Notes: generated by a model from the sequence alone, not told the origin. A stretch of DNA of 64,000 nucleotides from QHVT01 sp036399015 (GCA_036399015.1 DASWNW010000086.1:49271-113270); one strand, 5' to 3'. Shown: positions 34,546-43,130, numbered from the stretch's first letter. A program made the numbers and translations.

Positions 34546-36096
34546 ATGCGCACCATCATCGCGGGACTCTTTCTGCTGCTCGTTTCCTGCAGGTCGGCAG
34601 CACCTGACCTCGTGCTCGCCGGAGGGAAGATTTTCACCGCCGACGACAGGCGCCCCTGGGCGGAGGCGCTGGCGGTCAGCGGAGACCGGATCGTCGCCGT
34701 GGGGACGAACGCGCAAGTGCGGGCGCTGGCGGGACCGTCAACGCGTGTCGTCGAGCTGGAGGGGCGCGTGGTGGTTCCGGGGATCAACGACGCGCACATC
34801 CACGAGCCGGGCACGCTCGGCGGTGTCTTCCTGCGGGTGCCGGAGGGCGCCGACGTGCCGCGGATCTACGAGCTGGTGCGGGAGGCGGCGGGGCAGCATC
34901 CTCCCGGGACGCTCCTGCGCGCGACCATCCCCGCCGATCGCCTCGGTGACGCGCGGCTCACGCGTGCGGAGCTCGACGCGCTCGCGCCACGGCATCCGGT
35001 GATGCTCGGCATCCCCTCCGGACACGCCATGCTCAACAACTCGGCGGCTCTGACGATGCGCGGGCTCGCCGACGACGTGCAGGACCGGCAGGACGGCTGG
35101 TATGGACGGGACGCGAACGGGCGCCTCGACGGCTGGCTCTACGAATATGCGCTGTGGCGCTCCAGCCGGGAGATCGGCGAGCGCCAGAGCGACGCCGCGT
35201 ACGCCGAGGAGCTGCGCGAGTTCTCGAACGAAGTGCTGCGCTACGGCATCACCAGCGTGCAGACCATGCCGATGATCGACATGGTGCGCTCGCGCCGAAT
35301 CGCCACCGGCGCGGGGCTGCCGCCGCTGCGCTGGCGGTGGATCGACCTGCGGATGGACGGCGTCACCGACGAGCCGGCGGGGGCGGTGAAGTACATCCTC
35401 GACGGGACGCCGATGGAGCGGGGCGCGGCGATGCGCGCCGATTACGCGGATGCCGCCGGCGCCCGCGGGCGGATCAACTACAGCGACGCCGACATCACGC
35501 GCATGGTCCGCGCCGCCGCGGCGACCGACAAGCCGCTGCTCGTGCACGTCTCGGGCGACGCGCCGCTGGAGAAGCTCTTCTCGATCATGCGCGCGACGCC
35601 GGCGGACTGGAAGGCGAAGCGCGTGCGCGTCGAGCACGGCGACTGGGTCGGCGAGTTCATGGACGAGGCGCGCGACCTCGGCGTCGTCATCGTGCAGAAC
35701 CCCTCGCACTTCATGATCCCCGGGCTGGTGCAGAAGCGGTTCGGCGATGAGCGCCTGCGCACGTACATGGTCTTCCGCTCGGTGCCGGAGCACGGGATCC
35801 CGCTGGCGGTCGGCTCGGACGGCCCGGTCAATCCGTGGCTGAACATGATGTTCGCGACCATGCATCCGCGGAACCCCTCCGAGGCCATGGGGCGCGAGCC
35901 GTTCGTCACCGCCTACACGCGCGGCTCGGCCTACGCGGAGTTCCAGGAGCAGGAGAAGGGGACGCTCGCGCCGGGGATGCTCGCCGACCTCGCGGTACTG
36001 TCGCAGGACGTCTTCACCGTCGCCGCGCCGGAGCTGCCGAAGACGACGTCCGTGCTGACGATCGTCGGCGGGAAGATCGCCTGGGAGCAGCGCTGA
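34546..36096 (+). CDS. YtcJ-like amidohydrolase, lipoprotein
   Basis: 516 residues. The signal ends in a lipobox (LFLLLVSC), so it is predicted to be lipid-anchored. The amidohydrolase-3 (YtcJ) fold is supported by DLVLAGGKIFTADD, VVPGINDAHIH (metal His pair), IPSGHAMLNNSAAL, LLVHVSGDAPLEKLFSIMR, RVRVEHGDW, VIVQNPSHF and LAVGSDGPVNPWLNM. The closing LAPGMLADLAVLSQDVFTV is also typical. Substrates of this family are mostly unknown amides or formamides. A 3-base gap to the pirin gene indicates co-transcription. Confidence 0.9.
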   Translation: MRTIIAGLFLLLVSCRSAAPDLVLAGGKIFTADDRRPWAEALAVSGDRIVAVGTNAQVRALAGPSTRVVELEGRVVVPGINDAHIHEPGTLGGVFLRVPEGADVPRIYELVREAAGQHPPGTLLRATIPADRLGDARLTRAELDALAPRHPVMLGIPSGHAMLNNSAALTMRGLADDVQDRQDGWYGRDANGRLDGWLYEYALWRSSREIGERQSDAAYAEELREFSNEVLRYGITSVQTMPMIDMVRSRRIATGAGLPPLRWRWIDLRMDGVTDEPAGAVKYILDGTPMERGAAMRADYADAAGARGRINYSDADITRMVRAAAATDKPLLVHVSGDAPLEKLFSIMRATPADWKAKRVRVEHGDWVGEFMDEARDLGVVIVQNPSHFMIPGLVQKRFGDERLRTYMVFRSVPEHGIPLAVGSDGPVNPWLNMMFATMHPRNPSEAMGREPFVTAYTRGSAYAEFQEQEKGTLAPGMLADLAVLSQDVFTVAAPELPKTTSVLTIVGGKIAWEQR

Positions 36097-36099
36097 CGC

Positions 36100-36927
36100 A
36101 TGCTGATCATCCCGGCGCGTCCCGCGGCGCTCGAGCTCGACGGCCCCACGGTCGGGCGCGTGCTGCCGTTCGTGCGGCGGCGGATGGTCGGCCCGTTCAT
36201 CTTCTTCGATCACATGGGACCGGCCTCGTTCGAGGCGGGACGGGGGATGGACGTGCGCCCGCATCCGCACATCGGCCTGGCGACCGTCACCTATCTCTTC
36301 GAGGGCGAGATCGATCACCGCGACTCCCTCGGATACCTGCAGACGATCCGTCCCGGCGAGGTGAACTGGATGACCGCCGGGCGCGGCATCGCACACTCCG
36401 AGCGTACGCCCGACGCGCTGCGCGCCACCGGCTCGACGCTGCACGGCATCCAGTTGTGGGTCGCGCTGCCGGACGAGCATGAGGAGCGCGAGCCGTCGTT
36501 CGAGCACTACGACGCCGCGGAGATCCCGGAGCTCGAGGTCGACGGCGTGCGCATCCGCCTGATCGCCGGCACCGGCTGGGGGCGCACGTCGCCGGTCGTC
36601 ACCTGCTCGCCGCTTGTCTACGCGGAGTTGCACGTGAGCGCCGGCACGAGCGTCCCGCTGCCGCCGGAACACCGCGAGCTGGCCGCGTACATCGTGGAGG
36701 ACGGAAACCTGCACGTCTTCGACGACGGCACACGCCCCGCATTTCACCTCGACAAGGACGCGCACGTCATGCTCATCGGCGGCGACCCCATCGGCAAACG
36801 CCACATCTGGTGGAACTTCGTTTCCAGCTCGAAGGAACGGATCGAGCAGGCGAAGCGCGACTGGGCGCGCGGCGCGTTCCCGAAGGTGGTGGGGGATGAG
36901 GTGGAGTATGTGGAGATGCCTGGATGA
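36100..36927 (+). CDS. Pirin-family protein
   Basis: 275 residues, a two-cupin protein. The N-terminal cupin has GRVLPFVRRRMVGPFIFFDHMGP, HPHIGLATVTYLFEGEIDHRDSLG (metal His residues), VNWMTAGRGIAHSE and LHGIQLWVALP, all diagnostic. The C-terminal cupin is more diverged (LPPEHRELAAYIVEDGNLHVF). Pirins bind iron, and some oxidise quercetin or act as redox-dependent cofactors of regulators. It follows the amidohydrolase by 3 bases. Snapback element B begins 2 bases after its stop. Confidence 0.92.
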   Translation: MLIIPARPAALELDGPTVGRVLPFVRRRMVGPFIFFDHMGPASFEAGRGMDVRPHPHIGLATVTYLFEGEIDHRDSLGYLQTIRPGEVNWMTAGRGIAHSERTPDALRATGSTLHGIQLWVALPDEHEEREPSFEHYDAAEIPELEVDGVRIRLIAGTGWGRTSPVVTCSPLVYAELHVSAGTSVPLPPEHRELAAYIVEDGNLHVFDDGTRPAFHLDKDAHVMLIGGDPIGKRHIWWNFVSSSKERIEQAKRDWARGAFPKVVGDEVEYVEMPG

Positions 36928-36929
36928 AG

Positions 36930-37007
36930 GTTGCTGGTTGCTGGTTGCTCGTTGCTCGTGAGGTATCGCGTCAGCCCACAAGCAACCAGCAACCAGCAAC
37001 CAGCAAC
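36930..37007. repeat. Snapback element B (7-nt-unit inverted arms)
   Basis: The left arm, 36930-36960, is heptads GTTGCTG, GTTGCTG, GTTGCTC, GTTGCTC. The right arm, 36977-37007, is AGCAACC repeated, ending AGCAAC. The 31-nt arms pair with two mismatches around a 16-nt loop. The element fills the gap between the pirin stop and the ribosome binding site (AAAGGAAC) of the next gene. Confidence 0.88.
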
Positions 37008-37018
37008 AAAGGAACGAA

Positions 37019-37993
37019 ATGCAACAAAGAACACTATCGACGCTGAAAGTCAGCGCCCAAGGCCTCGGCTGCATGGGCATGTCGGAGTTTTACGGCGCGG
37101 CGAATGAGGCAGAGGGCATTGCCACGATCCAGCGGGCGCTCGATCTCGGGGTCAACTTTCTCGATACGGCGGACATGTACGGGCCGTTCACGAACGAGAA
37201 GCTCGTCGGGCGGGCGATCCGCGGGCGGCGCGACAGCGTGGTCGTGGCGACGAAGTTCGGGAACATGCGGGGGGAGGACGGCTCCTTCCTCGGCATCAAC
37301 GGCACGCCGGAGTACGTGCGCAAGGCGTGCGATGCCTCGCTGCAGCGCCTCGGCGTCGACGTCATCGACCTCTATTACCAGCACCGCGTCGACAACAAGA
37401 CGCCGATCGAAGAGACGGTCGGCGCGATGGGGGAGCTCGTCCGCGCCGGCAAGGTGCGCTACCTCGGCCTCTCCGAGGCGGCGCCCGCAACGATCCGGCG
37501 CGCGCACGCCACGCATCCGATCGCCGCGCTGCAGACCGAGTACTCCATCTTCAGCCGCGACCCCGAGGACGAGATCCTGCCGACGGTGCGCGAGCTGGGG
37601 ATCGGCTTCGTCGCCTACAGCCCCCTCGGCCGCGGCTTCCTGACTGGCCGCTTCAAGTCGCCCGACGACCTGCCGCCGGATGACTACCGCCGCCGCTCCC
37701 CCCGCTTCACCGGCGAAAACTTCCGCAGGAACGTGCAGCTCCTGGAGCGGGTGGAGGAGCTGGCGCGGCAGAGGGGCGTGACGCCCTCACAGCTCGCGCT
37801 CGCCTGGGTGCTGCATCGCGGCGACGACATCGTTCCCATTCCGGGGACGAAACAGCGGAAGTACCTCGAGGAGAACGTGCGCGCCATGGAGATCCGTCTG
37901 AGCGACGAAGAGCTGCAGCGCATCGAGGAAGTCGCGCCGAAGGGCGCGGTCGCCGGCGACCGTTACCCTGACATGAGCACGGTGAACCGCTGA
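37019..37993 (+). CDS. Aldo/keto reductase, paralogue of the one at 25249
   Basis: 324 residues. Tetrad residues: Asp and Tyr in FLDTADMYGP, Lys in VVATKFGN and His in YYQHRVDNKTPIEE. Other motifs are GLGCMGMSEFYG, VAYSPLGRGFLTG and IVPIPGTKQRKYLEENVRA. It is the same subgroup as the reductase at 25249 and shares most motif residues, so one probably arose from the other by duplication followed by divergence. The start is set by AAAGGAAC 3 bases upstream of the ATG, directly after snapback B. The stop overlaps the next ATG (TGATG), coupling it to the MBL-fold gene. Confidence 0.92.
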   Translation: MQQRTLSTLKVSAQGLGCMGMSEFYGAANEAEGIATIQRALDLGVNFLDTADMYGPFTNEKLVGRAIRGRRDSVVVATKFGNMRGEDGSFLGINGTPEYVRKACDASLQRLGVDVIDLYYQHRVDNKTPIEETVGAMGELVRAGKVRYLGLSEAAPATIRRAHATHPIAALQTEYSIFSRDPEDEILPTVRELGIGFVAYSPLGRGFLTGRFKSPDDLPPDDYRRRSPRFTGENFRRNVQLLERVEELARQRGVTPSQLALAWVLHRGDDIVPIPGTKQRKYLEENVRAMEIRLSDEELQRIEEVAPKGAVAGDRYPDMSTVNR

Positions 37994-39030
37994 TGGCGCA
38001 CCGCGTCAGGTACACGCTCATCGGCGGCATCGGGATGCTGTTCGGCGGCGGCGCACTCGCGGGGTGGCTCCTGTCGGCGCCGAAGTACCGCGGACCGAAG
38101 TCGGATCACTTCGACGGCGAGAAGTTCCGCAACCTTGAGCCGACGCAGCACGCCGGCATCCCGGAGATGGCGAAGTGGCTGTCGAACCGCGACGAGGGTC
38201 CATGGGAGAAGTGGCGCGAGATCACGCCCGGTCCGCCGCCGCCGGAGCGGGTGGCGGGGCTGCGGGTGACGCTGATCAACCACGCCACGCTCCTCGTGCA
38301 GACGGAGAACGTGAACATCCTCACCGACCCGATCTGGTCGGAGCGCTGCAGCCCGGTGCAGTTCGCCGGGCCGCGCCGCCATCATGCGCCCGGCCTCCGC
38401 TTCGAGGACCTGCCGCCGATCGACGTGGTGATCCTCAGCCACAACCACTACGACCACATGGACGTGCCGACGCTGCGGCGCCTCGCGCGCGAGCATCACC
38501 CGCGGATCTTCGCGGGGCTCGGGAATGGCGCGTTCCTGAAGTCGAAGGGGATTGGGAACGTGACGGAGCTCGACTGGTTTGGCTCCGCGGAGCTGCGCGA
38601 AGGGATGAGCATCCACGCCGTCCCGGCGCAGCACTTCTCGTCGCGCGGCCTCAACGACCGCGACGCGAACCTCTGGTGCGGCTACGTCATCGAGACGTCG
38701 CGCGGCCCGGTCTACTTCGCCGGCGACACCGGCTGGGGCTCGCACTTCGAGAACATCCGCGAGCGCTACGGCCCGCCGCGCCTGGCGCTGCTGCCGATCG
38801 GCGCGTTCCGGCCGGAATGGTTCATGTGCGCCGTGCACATCTCGCCGAAGGACGCCGTGCGCGCCGCGCAGGCGCTGCAGGCCGAGCTCTCCATCCCCAT
38901 GCACTACGGCACGTTCCACCTCGGCGACGACGGCCAGGACGAGCCGCCCGCGGTGCTGCGGCGGGAGCTCGCGAATGCGCCTGGCGTGCAGTTCGAGATC
39001 CTCGGTCCGGGCGAGAGCCTCGAGCGGTGA
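37993..39030 (+). CDS. MBL-fold hydrolase (NAPE-PLD/UlaG-like)
   Basis: 345 residues with an N-terminal membrane anchor or signal (YTLIGGIGMLFGGGALAGWLL). The metallo-beta-lactamase fold is shown by VTLINHATLLVQTENVNILTDPIWS, the zinc motif HNHYDHMD, IHAVPAQHFS, VYFAGDTGWG and IPMHYGTFHLG. The order and spacing match the NAPE-PLD-like branch, which hydrolyses N-acyl-phosphatidylethanolamine or other phosphodiesters. It is translationally coupled to the aldo/keto reductase upstream. The substrate is not known. Confidence 0.88.
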   Translation: MAHRVRYTLIGGIGMLFGGGALAGWLLSAPKYRGPKSDHFDGEKFRNLEPTQHAGIPEMAKWLSNRDEGPWEKWREITPGPPPPERVAGLRVTLINHATLLVQTENVNILTDPIWSERCSPVQFAGPRRHHAPGLRFEDLPPIDVVILSHNHYDHMDVPTLRRLAREHHPRIFAGLGNGAFLKSKGIGNVTELDWFGSAELREGMSIHAVPAQHFSSRGLNDRDANLWCGYVIETSRGPVYFAGDTGWGSHFENIRERYGPPRLALLPIGAFRPEWFMCAVHISPKDAVRAAQALQAELSIPMHYGTFHLGDDGQDEPPAVLRRELANAPGVQFEILGPGESLER

Positions 39031-39033
39031 GCG

Positions 39034-39723
39034 TCACAACGACCCCGTGAACGTCCGCACGCGATCCGACAGCCTGCGGTCGTTCCAGATCCCGCCGTAG
39101 AGCAGGTCGAGCATGCGCAGGCAGACGACGGCGGTGCGGTTCACCCGCTTGAGGCCATTCGCCACCTCCGCCTCGTCCGGCGTCTCGATGAGGTCGAACG
39201 CGGCGTAGTGGAAGTGGCCGCCGGCGTCGATCAACTCGTCGTAGAGCCGCAGGCCGGCCGCGGCGAGCGGCGCGGACCAGCCGCGCACCTCTCTCGTCAC
39301 CGTGGCCACGCTGAACTCGAGGGCCACGGCGTGGCGCGCCAGGCGGGCGGCGTCGCCGGGACCGCGCGTGCATTCGTGCGCGAGCGGCCGTTGCCGCCAG
39401 CGGCTCCAGGCGGAGGGGTCGTGGTAGACGTGGAACGCGCCGAACGCCGCCTCCACCGCGCCGCGCAGCGGTTTCGCGGCGTCCATCAGCAGGTGCTGGA
39501 GCGTGAGCGTCCCGCCGGCAAGCAGGCCGGCGCGCGAGGCGGCGAGAAAGCCGCGGGCACGGTCGTAACGGCCGAGGGAGAGATCGTCCCCCTGCCGTTG
39601 CCGGACCTCGTCATATCGGTCCAGCCCTTCCTGAAAAAGGGCCAGGGCCTGCGCGTACCGGCTCACGGCACGCGGGTGGAGATCCGCGGAGTGGAGCGCG
39701 AAGACTGAATTTGACGGCGTCAT
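39034..39723 (-). CDS. Hypothetical protein, helical, unknown
   Basis: 229 residues, soluble and mostly helical, with a PDEAEVANGLKRVNRTAVVCLRMLDLLYGG segment near the C-terminus. An Arg/Ala-rich middle is punctuated by His and Trp residues (HVYHDPSAWSRWRQRPLAHEC). No signal peptide, domain or catalytic motif is recognised. It converges on the MBL-fold gene (4-bp gap) and is divergent from the TetR efflux regulator, with snapback D between them. Confidence 0.6.
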   Translation of the reverse strand: MTPSNSVFALHSADLHPRAVSRYAQALALFQEGLDRYDEVRQRQGDDLSLGRYDRARGFLAASRAGLLAGGTLTLQHLLMDAAKPLRGAVEAAFGAFHVYHDPSAWSRWRQRPLAHECTRGPGDAARLARHAVALEFSVATVTREVRGWSAPLAAAGLRLYDELIDAGGHFHYAAFDLIETPDEAEVANGLKRVNRTAVVCLRMLDLLYGGIWNDRRLSDRVRTFTGSL

Positions 39724-39775
39724 ATCAGGAGTACGGACGAGGCGGGCGGGAGGTTACGGGGAGGGGGTTTTTTCG

Positions 39776-39899
39776 GGGGTTCCTCGGGGGTTCCTCGGGT
39801 TCCTCGGAGTTCCTCGGAGTTCCTCGGGTCGTTCGAGCCGGACCCGCCGAGGAACCCGAGGAACCCGAGGAACCCGAGGAACTCCGAGGAACCCGAGGC
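39776..39899. repeat. Snapback element D (9/10-nt-unit inverted arms)
   Basis: The left arm (about 39776-39829) carries five GTTCCTCGG-type units with 9-12 nt spacing. The right arm (about 39845-39899) carries CCGAGGAAC units at 9-10 nt spacing. Arms of roughly 50 nt pair around a short loop (TCGTTCGAGCCGGACC). It lies in the 274-bp divergent region upstream of the TetR promoter. Confidence 0.85.
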
Positions 39900-39920
39900 C
39901 CCACTTTCCATTTCTCCCCC

Positions 39921-39965
39921 TTGCCCTTCACGCCTCACGAACCTAACTTACTAACCAGTTGGTTA
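39921..39965 (+). promoter_or_regulatory. Putative promoter and TetR operator for the efflux operon
   Basis: TTGCCC (39921-39926) and TAACTT (39944-39949) are spaced 17 bp, a plausible sigma-70-type -35/-10 pair. Immediately downstream, TAACCA-GT-TGGTTA (39952-39965) is a perfect 6-bp dyad of TetR-operator size overlapping the expected transcription start. It lies 33 bases before the TetR start codon. Autoregulation of the TetR-efflux operon is inferred. Confidence 0.5.
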
Positions 39966-39997
39966 AAACAAACGTTTAGTGAGTGAGTGAGCGAGTC

Positions 39998-40645
39998 ATG
40001 AGTCCACGCAAGTCCATCGACGAGTCCGACGCACGCGACCGGATCCTCGCCGCGGCGGCCGAAGTCTTCGCCTCGGTCGGGTTCACCGGCGCCCGGGTCG
40101 ACGACATCGCCGAGCGCGCCGGCATCAACAAGGCCATGCTGTACTACCACGTCGGGGACAAGGAGCGGCTCTACGCCGCCGTCCTCATCAAGACCGTCGA
40201 GCGGGGCCTCGCCACGCTCACCGAGTCGACGGCCAAGGCGCAGACGCCGAGCGCCAAGCTGCAGTGCGTCCTCGACGCCTTCGCCGATCTTGGTACCTCG
40301 AACCCCCACCTCATCCCGATCATGCTCCGCGAGGTCGCCTCGGGCGGCGCGACGCTGCCCGACGAGATGCTCGTACGCATGGCCGGCGTGTTTCGGCTGG
40401 TCCAGCAGGTGCTCGGCGAGGGCGTCGAGGAGGGGGTGTTCCGGCCGACCGACCCGCTGCTGACGCACGTCTCGCTCGTCGGCAGCATCATGTTCCTCGT
40501 CGCCTCCCAGCCGATCCGCGCCCGCCTCGGCAAGATCGCCGGCGTGAACACGCAGCACTCGTTGCGCGAGCTGGCGGACCACACCGGGAATCTCTTCCTG
40601 AAGGGGCTCGAGGTCGAGCCGCAGCCGAAGCGGAGGAAGAAATGA
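39998..40645 (+). CDS. TetR/AcrR regulator of the efflux operon (CecR-like)
   Basis: 215 residues. The N-terminal helix-turn-helix reads RILAAAAEVFASVGFTGARVDDIAERAGINKAMLYYHVGDKERLYAAVL, a standard TetR_N. The C-terminal ligand domain has the pattern common in CecR/YbiH-like regulators (IPIMLREVASGGATLPDEML). A GTG at 39983 is in frame, but ATG 39998 is preferred. Its stop overlaps the TolC start (ATGA). In E. coli, CecR controls the ybhGFSR exporter, which has the same gene types in the same order as here; the homology is by organisation and family, not proven orthology. Confidence 0.88.
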   Translation: MSPRKSIDESDARDRILAAAAEVFASVGFTGARVDDIAERAGINKAMLYYHVGDKERLYAAVLIKTVERGLATLTESTAKAQTPSAKLQCVLDAFADLGTSNPHLIPIMLREVASGGATLPDEMLVRMAGVFRLVQQVLGEGVEEGVFRPTDPLLTHVSLVGSIMFLVASQPIRARLGKIAGVNTQHSLRELADHTGNLFLKGLEVEPQPKRRKK

Positions 40646-42177
40646 GGCGCCTCCTGCTGATGCTCGCGCTGGCGACGACCGCCGGCGCGGACGAGCTGAC
40701 GGTCGAGGACGCGGTGGCGCTGGCGCTGGCCCGCAACCCCGACGTGGTGGTGGAGCGGGAGTCGGTGCACATCGCCGACGCCACCATCCTGCGCGCCGAG
40801 GCGGCGTACGAGCCGTCGCTGCGCGGCGACGCGCGGCTCCGCGAGCGCACCGATCCGGTGAACTCGATCCTCTCCGGCGCGCCGCAAGGAGAGCTGGGAC
40901 CGACGACGCGTACGCTGCAGACTTCCGCCTCGTTCGTGCAGCTCCTGCCGACCGGCGGCACGGTCTCACTCTTCAGCGGCCTGCAGCGCGACGCCACGAA
41001 CAGCATCCTCTCGATGCTCACACCCGCCTGGTCGACGCTCTTCGGCGCGGAGGTCCGCCAGCCGCTGCTGCAGAACCGGCGCATCGATCCGGCGCGCCGC
41101 GCCATCCGCCTCGCCCGCGTCGACCGCACGCGCGCCCTCTCTTCACTCGAGCGCATGGCCAGCGAGGTGACGGCGGCGGTGGAGAAGGCCTACTGGACCG
41201 CCGCCTCGGCGCGGCGCGAGGTGGAGATCCGCGAGGCCTCCCTCCGCACCGCGGAGAAGCAGCGCGACGACACGCGCGTCCGCATCGAGGCAGGCACGCA
41301 GGCGGAGGCGGAGCTGGCCTCGACGACCGCGGAGATCGAGCGCAGGCGCGGCGAGCTGGCGATTGCGCGGGAGAACAGAACGCGCGCCGAGAACGTCCTG
41401 CGCGGCTGGATCGGGAGGTGGCAGGGGGACCTGCAACTGTCGTCCCCCCTGGACCGACGGGCTCTCAGCCCGTCGGATGACGGTAGAGAGCTGTCCCCCG
41501 AAGCCGCGGTGCAGACCGCCTTCCGCCACCGTCCCGAGCTCCGCGAGCTGCAATCGCGCGTCGTGCGCCAGGACGTGGAGCTCGACGCCGCGCTCGACCG
41601 CGTGCGACCGCAGGTCGACCTCGTCGCCTCCTACTCCGGCCGTGGTCTCGCCGGCACGCGCAACGCGGACGCGATCGAGCCGTTCGGGCCGATCGTCATC
41701 GCCGATGAAATCAACGGCGGCCTCGGACGCTCGCTGCGCTCGCTCGACGAGTTTCCCGACGCGGCGCTCGGCGTCTCGTTCGTCCTCCCGATCGGCAACA
41801 CCGCCGCGAAGCAGGACGTCGCCATCGCGCGCGCCGTCCGGCGGCAGGCGGAGGCGTCGGTCGACGCGCTGAAACAGCGCATCGCGGTGGAAGTGCGCAA
41901 CGCCATCGCCGCGGTCGCGAGCGCGGAGCAGCGCATCGCCGCGGCGCGCGCCATGCGCGAGGCGGCCGAGGTGCAGTTGCAGGCAGAGCGCGACCGCTTC
42001 GACGCCGGGACCACCAACCTTTTTTTCATCATCACGCGCCAGAACGAGCTCGCCGCCGCGGAGCTCGCGGAGTCCATCGCCCTCATCGACGCGCGCAGAG
42101 CCGAGAGCGAGCTCGCGCGCGCCACGGGGACGCTGCTCGAGGCGCGCTCCATCAGCATCGACGGAGGTCAGCAGTGA
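40642..42177 (+). CDS. TolC-like outer membrane efflux protein
   Basis: 511 residues with a signal peptide (MRRLLLMLALATTAGA). Two outer-membrane-efflux (OEP) repeats are seen. The first is ELTVEDAVALALARNPDVVVERE to ENRTRAENVLRGWIG. The second runs from LSPEAAVQTAFRHRPELRELQSRV to long coiled helices with AVEVRNAIAAVASAEQRIAAA and FDAGTTNLFFIITRQNEL. It should form the trimeric outer-membrane channel for the exporter encoded downstream. Between the two repeats, residues about 268-279 (LDRRALSPSD) are encoded by a REP half-element. It overlaps neighbours on both sides by 4 bases. Confidence 0.88.
   Translation: MRRLLLMLALATTAGADELTVEDAVALALARNPDVVVERESVHIADATILRAEAAYEPSLRGDARLRERTDPVNSILSGAPQGELGPTTRTLQTSASFVQLLPTGGTVSLFSGLQRDATNSILSMLTPAWSTLFGAEVRQPLLQNRRIDPARRAIRLARVDRTRALSSLERMASEVTAAVEKAYWTAASARREVEIREASLRTAEKQRDDTRVRIEAGTQAEAELASTTAEIERRRGELAIARENRTRAENVLRGWIGRWQGDLQLSSPLDRRALSPSDDGRELSPEAAVQTAFRHRPELRELQSRVVRQDVELDAALDRVRPQVDLVASYSGRGLAGTRNADAIEPFGPIVIADEINGGLGRSLRSLDEFPDAALGVSFVLPIGNTAAKQDVAIARAVRRQAEASVDALKQRIAVEVRNAIAAVASAEQRIAAARAMREAAEVQLQAERDRFDAGTTNLFFIITRQNELAAAELAESIALIDARRAESELARATGTLLEARSISIDGGQQ
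41445..41476. repeat. REP half-element inside the TolC-like gene
   Basis: CCCCTGGAC leads into a perfect hairpin at 41455-41475 (CGACGGGCT, loop CTC, AGCCCGTCG), identical in stem to the second hairpin of the BIMEs at 26.9 and 27.2 kb. CTGTCGTCCCCC before it and CTGTCCCCC after it (41490-41499) look like an imperfect flanking duplication. The insertion keeps the reading frame. Confidence 0.78.
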
Positions 42178-43130
42178 AGAAGCTCACGATCGTCATCGCG
42201 GCGGTGATCCTCGCCGCCTGCAACCGGGGAGAGGACGACACCACCATCCGCCTGAACGGCCGCATCGAGGCGCCGATGGTCGACCTCGGCCCGAAGGTGC
42301 CGGGCCGCGTCGCGGAAGTGCTCGTACGCGAAGGCGACCGCGTCAAGGGCGGCGCGCTCCTGGTGCGCCTCGACCTCGGCGAGACCTCGATCGCCGTCGA
42401 GCGCGAGCAGGCCGGCGTCCGCTCCGCGCAGGCGCGCGCCGAGGACCTGGAGGCGGGCAGCCGCGAGCCGGAGATCGCGGTCGTGCAGGCCGAGGTGAGC
42501 GACCGCCGCGCCGCCGTCTCGCTGGCGGAAAAGGAGGCGGAGCGGCAGCGCTTCCTCCTGCAGCGCAAAGTCGGCACGCAGCGCGACTACGACCGCGCGC
42601 GCACGGAGCTGGAACGGGCGCGGGCGGCGCTGCAGGCGAGCCAGGAGCGGGTCGAGCTAACGCGCGCGGGGACGCGGCGCAACCAGACGCGGGCCGCGCA
42701 GGCGGAGACCGAGCGCGCTCAGGCTTCGCTCCGGCAGAGCGTGGCGGTGGCGCGGGAGGGGGAGATCCGCGCGCCGGCCGACGGCGTGATCGTGCATCGC
42801 CTCGCGGAGCCGGGCCAGCTCGTCGGCGCCGGCCAGCCGGCCGTGACGATGGCATTCGCGAACCGCCTCTACGTGCGGACGTTCATCCCGGAGACGAAGC
42901 TCGGACGCGTGCGCATGGGCACGCCCGCCAGCGTCACGGTGGATGCCTTCCCGGGCCGGCAGTTCCCCGCGCGCATCACCGAGATCGCGCCCGAGGCGGA
43001 GTTCACGCCGAAGGCGGTGGAGACGAAGGCGGAGCGGGTGAACCTCGTCTACGCCGCGAAGGCGGACCTCGATCGCGGCTGGAGCGAGCCGCTGGTGCCG
43101 GGGCAGCCGGCGGAAGTGACGGTGAAGTGA
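42174..43130 (+). CDS. HlyD-family membrane fusion lipoprotein (YbhG-like)
   Basis: 318 residues from GTG 42174. The signal ends in a lipobox (VILAAC), then the lipoyl half (IRLNGRIEAPMVDLGPKVPGRVAEVLVREGDRVKGGALL), a long coiled-coil hairpin (about 75-190) and the second lipoyl half (EIRAPADGVIVHRLAEPGQLVGAGQP). The beta-barrel (TPASVTVDAFPGRQFPARITEI) closes the protein. It would bridge the ABC permease to the TolC-like channel. Its start overlaps the TolC stop and its stop overlaps the ATPase start. Confidence 0.9.
   Translation: MKKLTIVIAAVILAACNRGEDDTTIRLNGRIEAPMVDLGPKVPGRVAEVLVREGDRVKGGALLVRLDLGETSIAVEREQAGVRSAQARAEDLEAGSREPEIAVVQAEVSDRRAAVSLAEKEAERQRFLLQRKVGTQRDYDRARTELERARAALQASQERVELTRAGTRRNQTRAAQAETERAQASLRQSVAVAREGEIRAPADGVIVHRLAEPGQLVGAGQPAVTMAFANRLYVRTFIPETKLGRVRMGTPASVTVDAFPGRQFPARITEIAPEAEFTPKAVETKAERVNLVYAAKADLDRGWSEPLVPGQPAEVTVK

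Noticed and set aside
34738..37080. 780-codon minus-strand frame opposite amidohydrolase and pirin
   Set aside because: The plus-strand genes have clear family motifs and overlapping starts; the opposite frame is low-complexity Arg/Val/His/Asp sequence.
39776..39899. Possible CRISPR or simple microsatellite
   Set aside because: Units are 9-10 nt without spacers, and the second half is the reverse complement of the first, which a microsatellite would not give.
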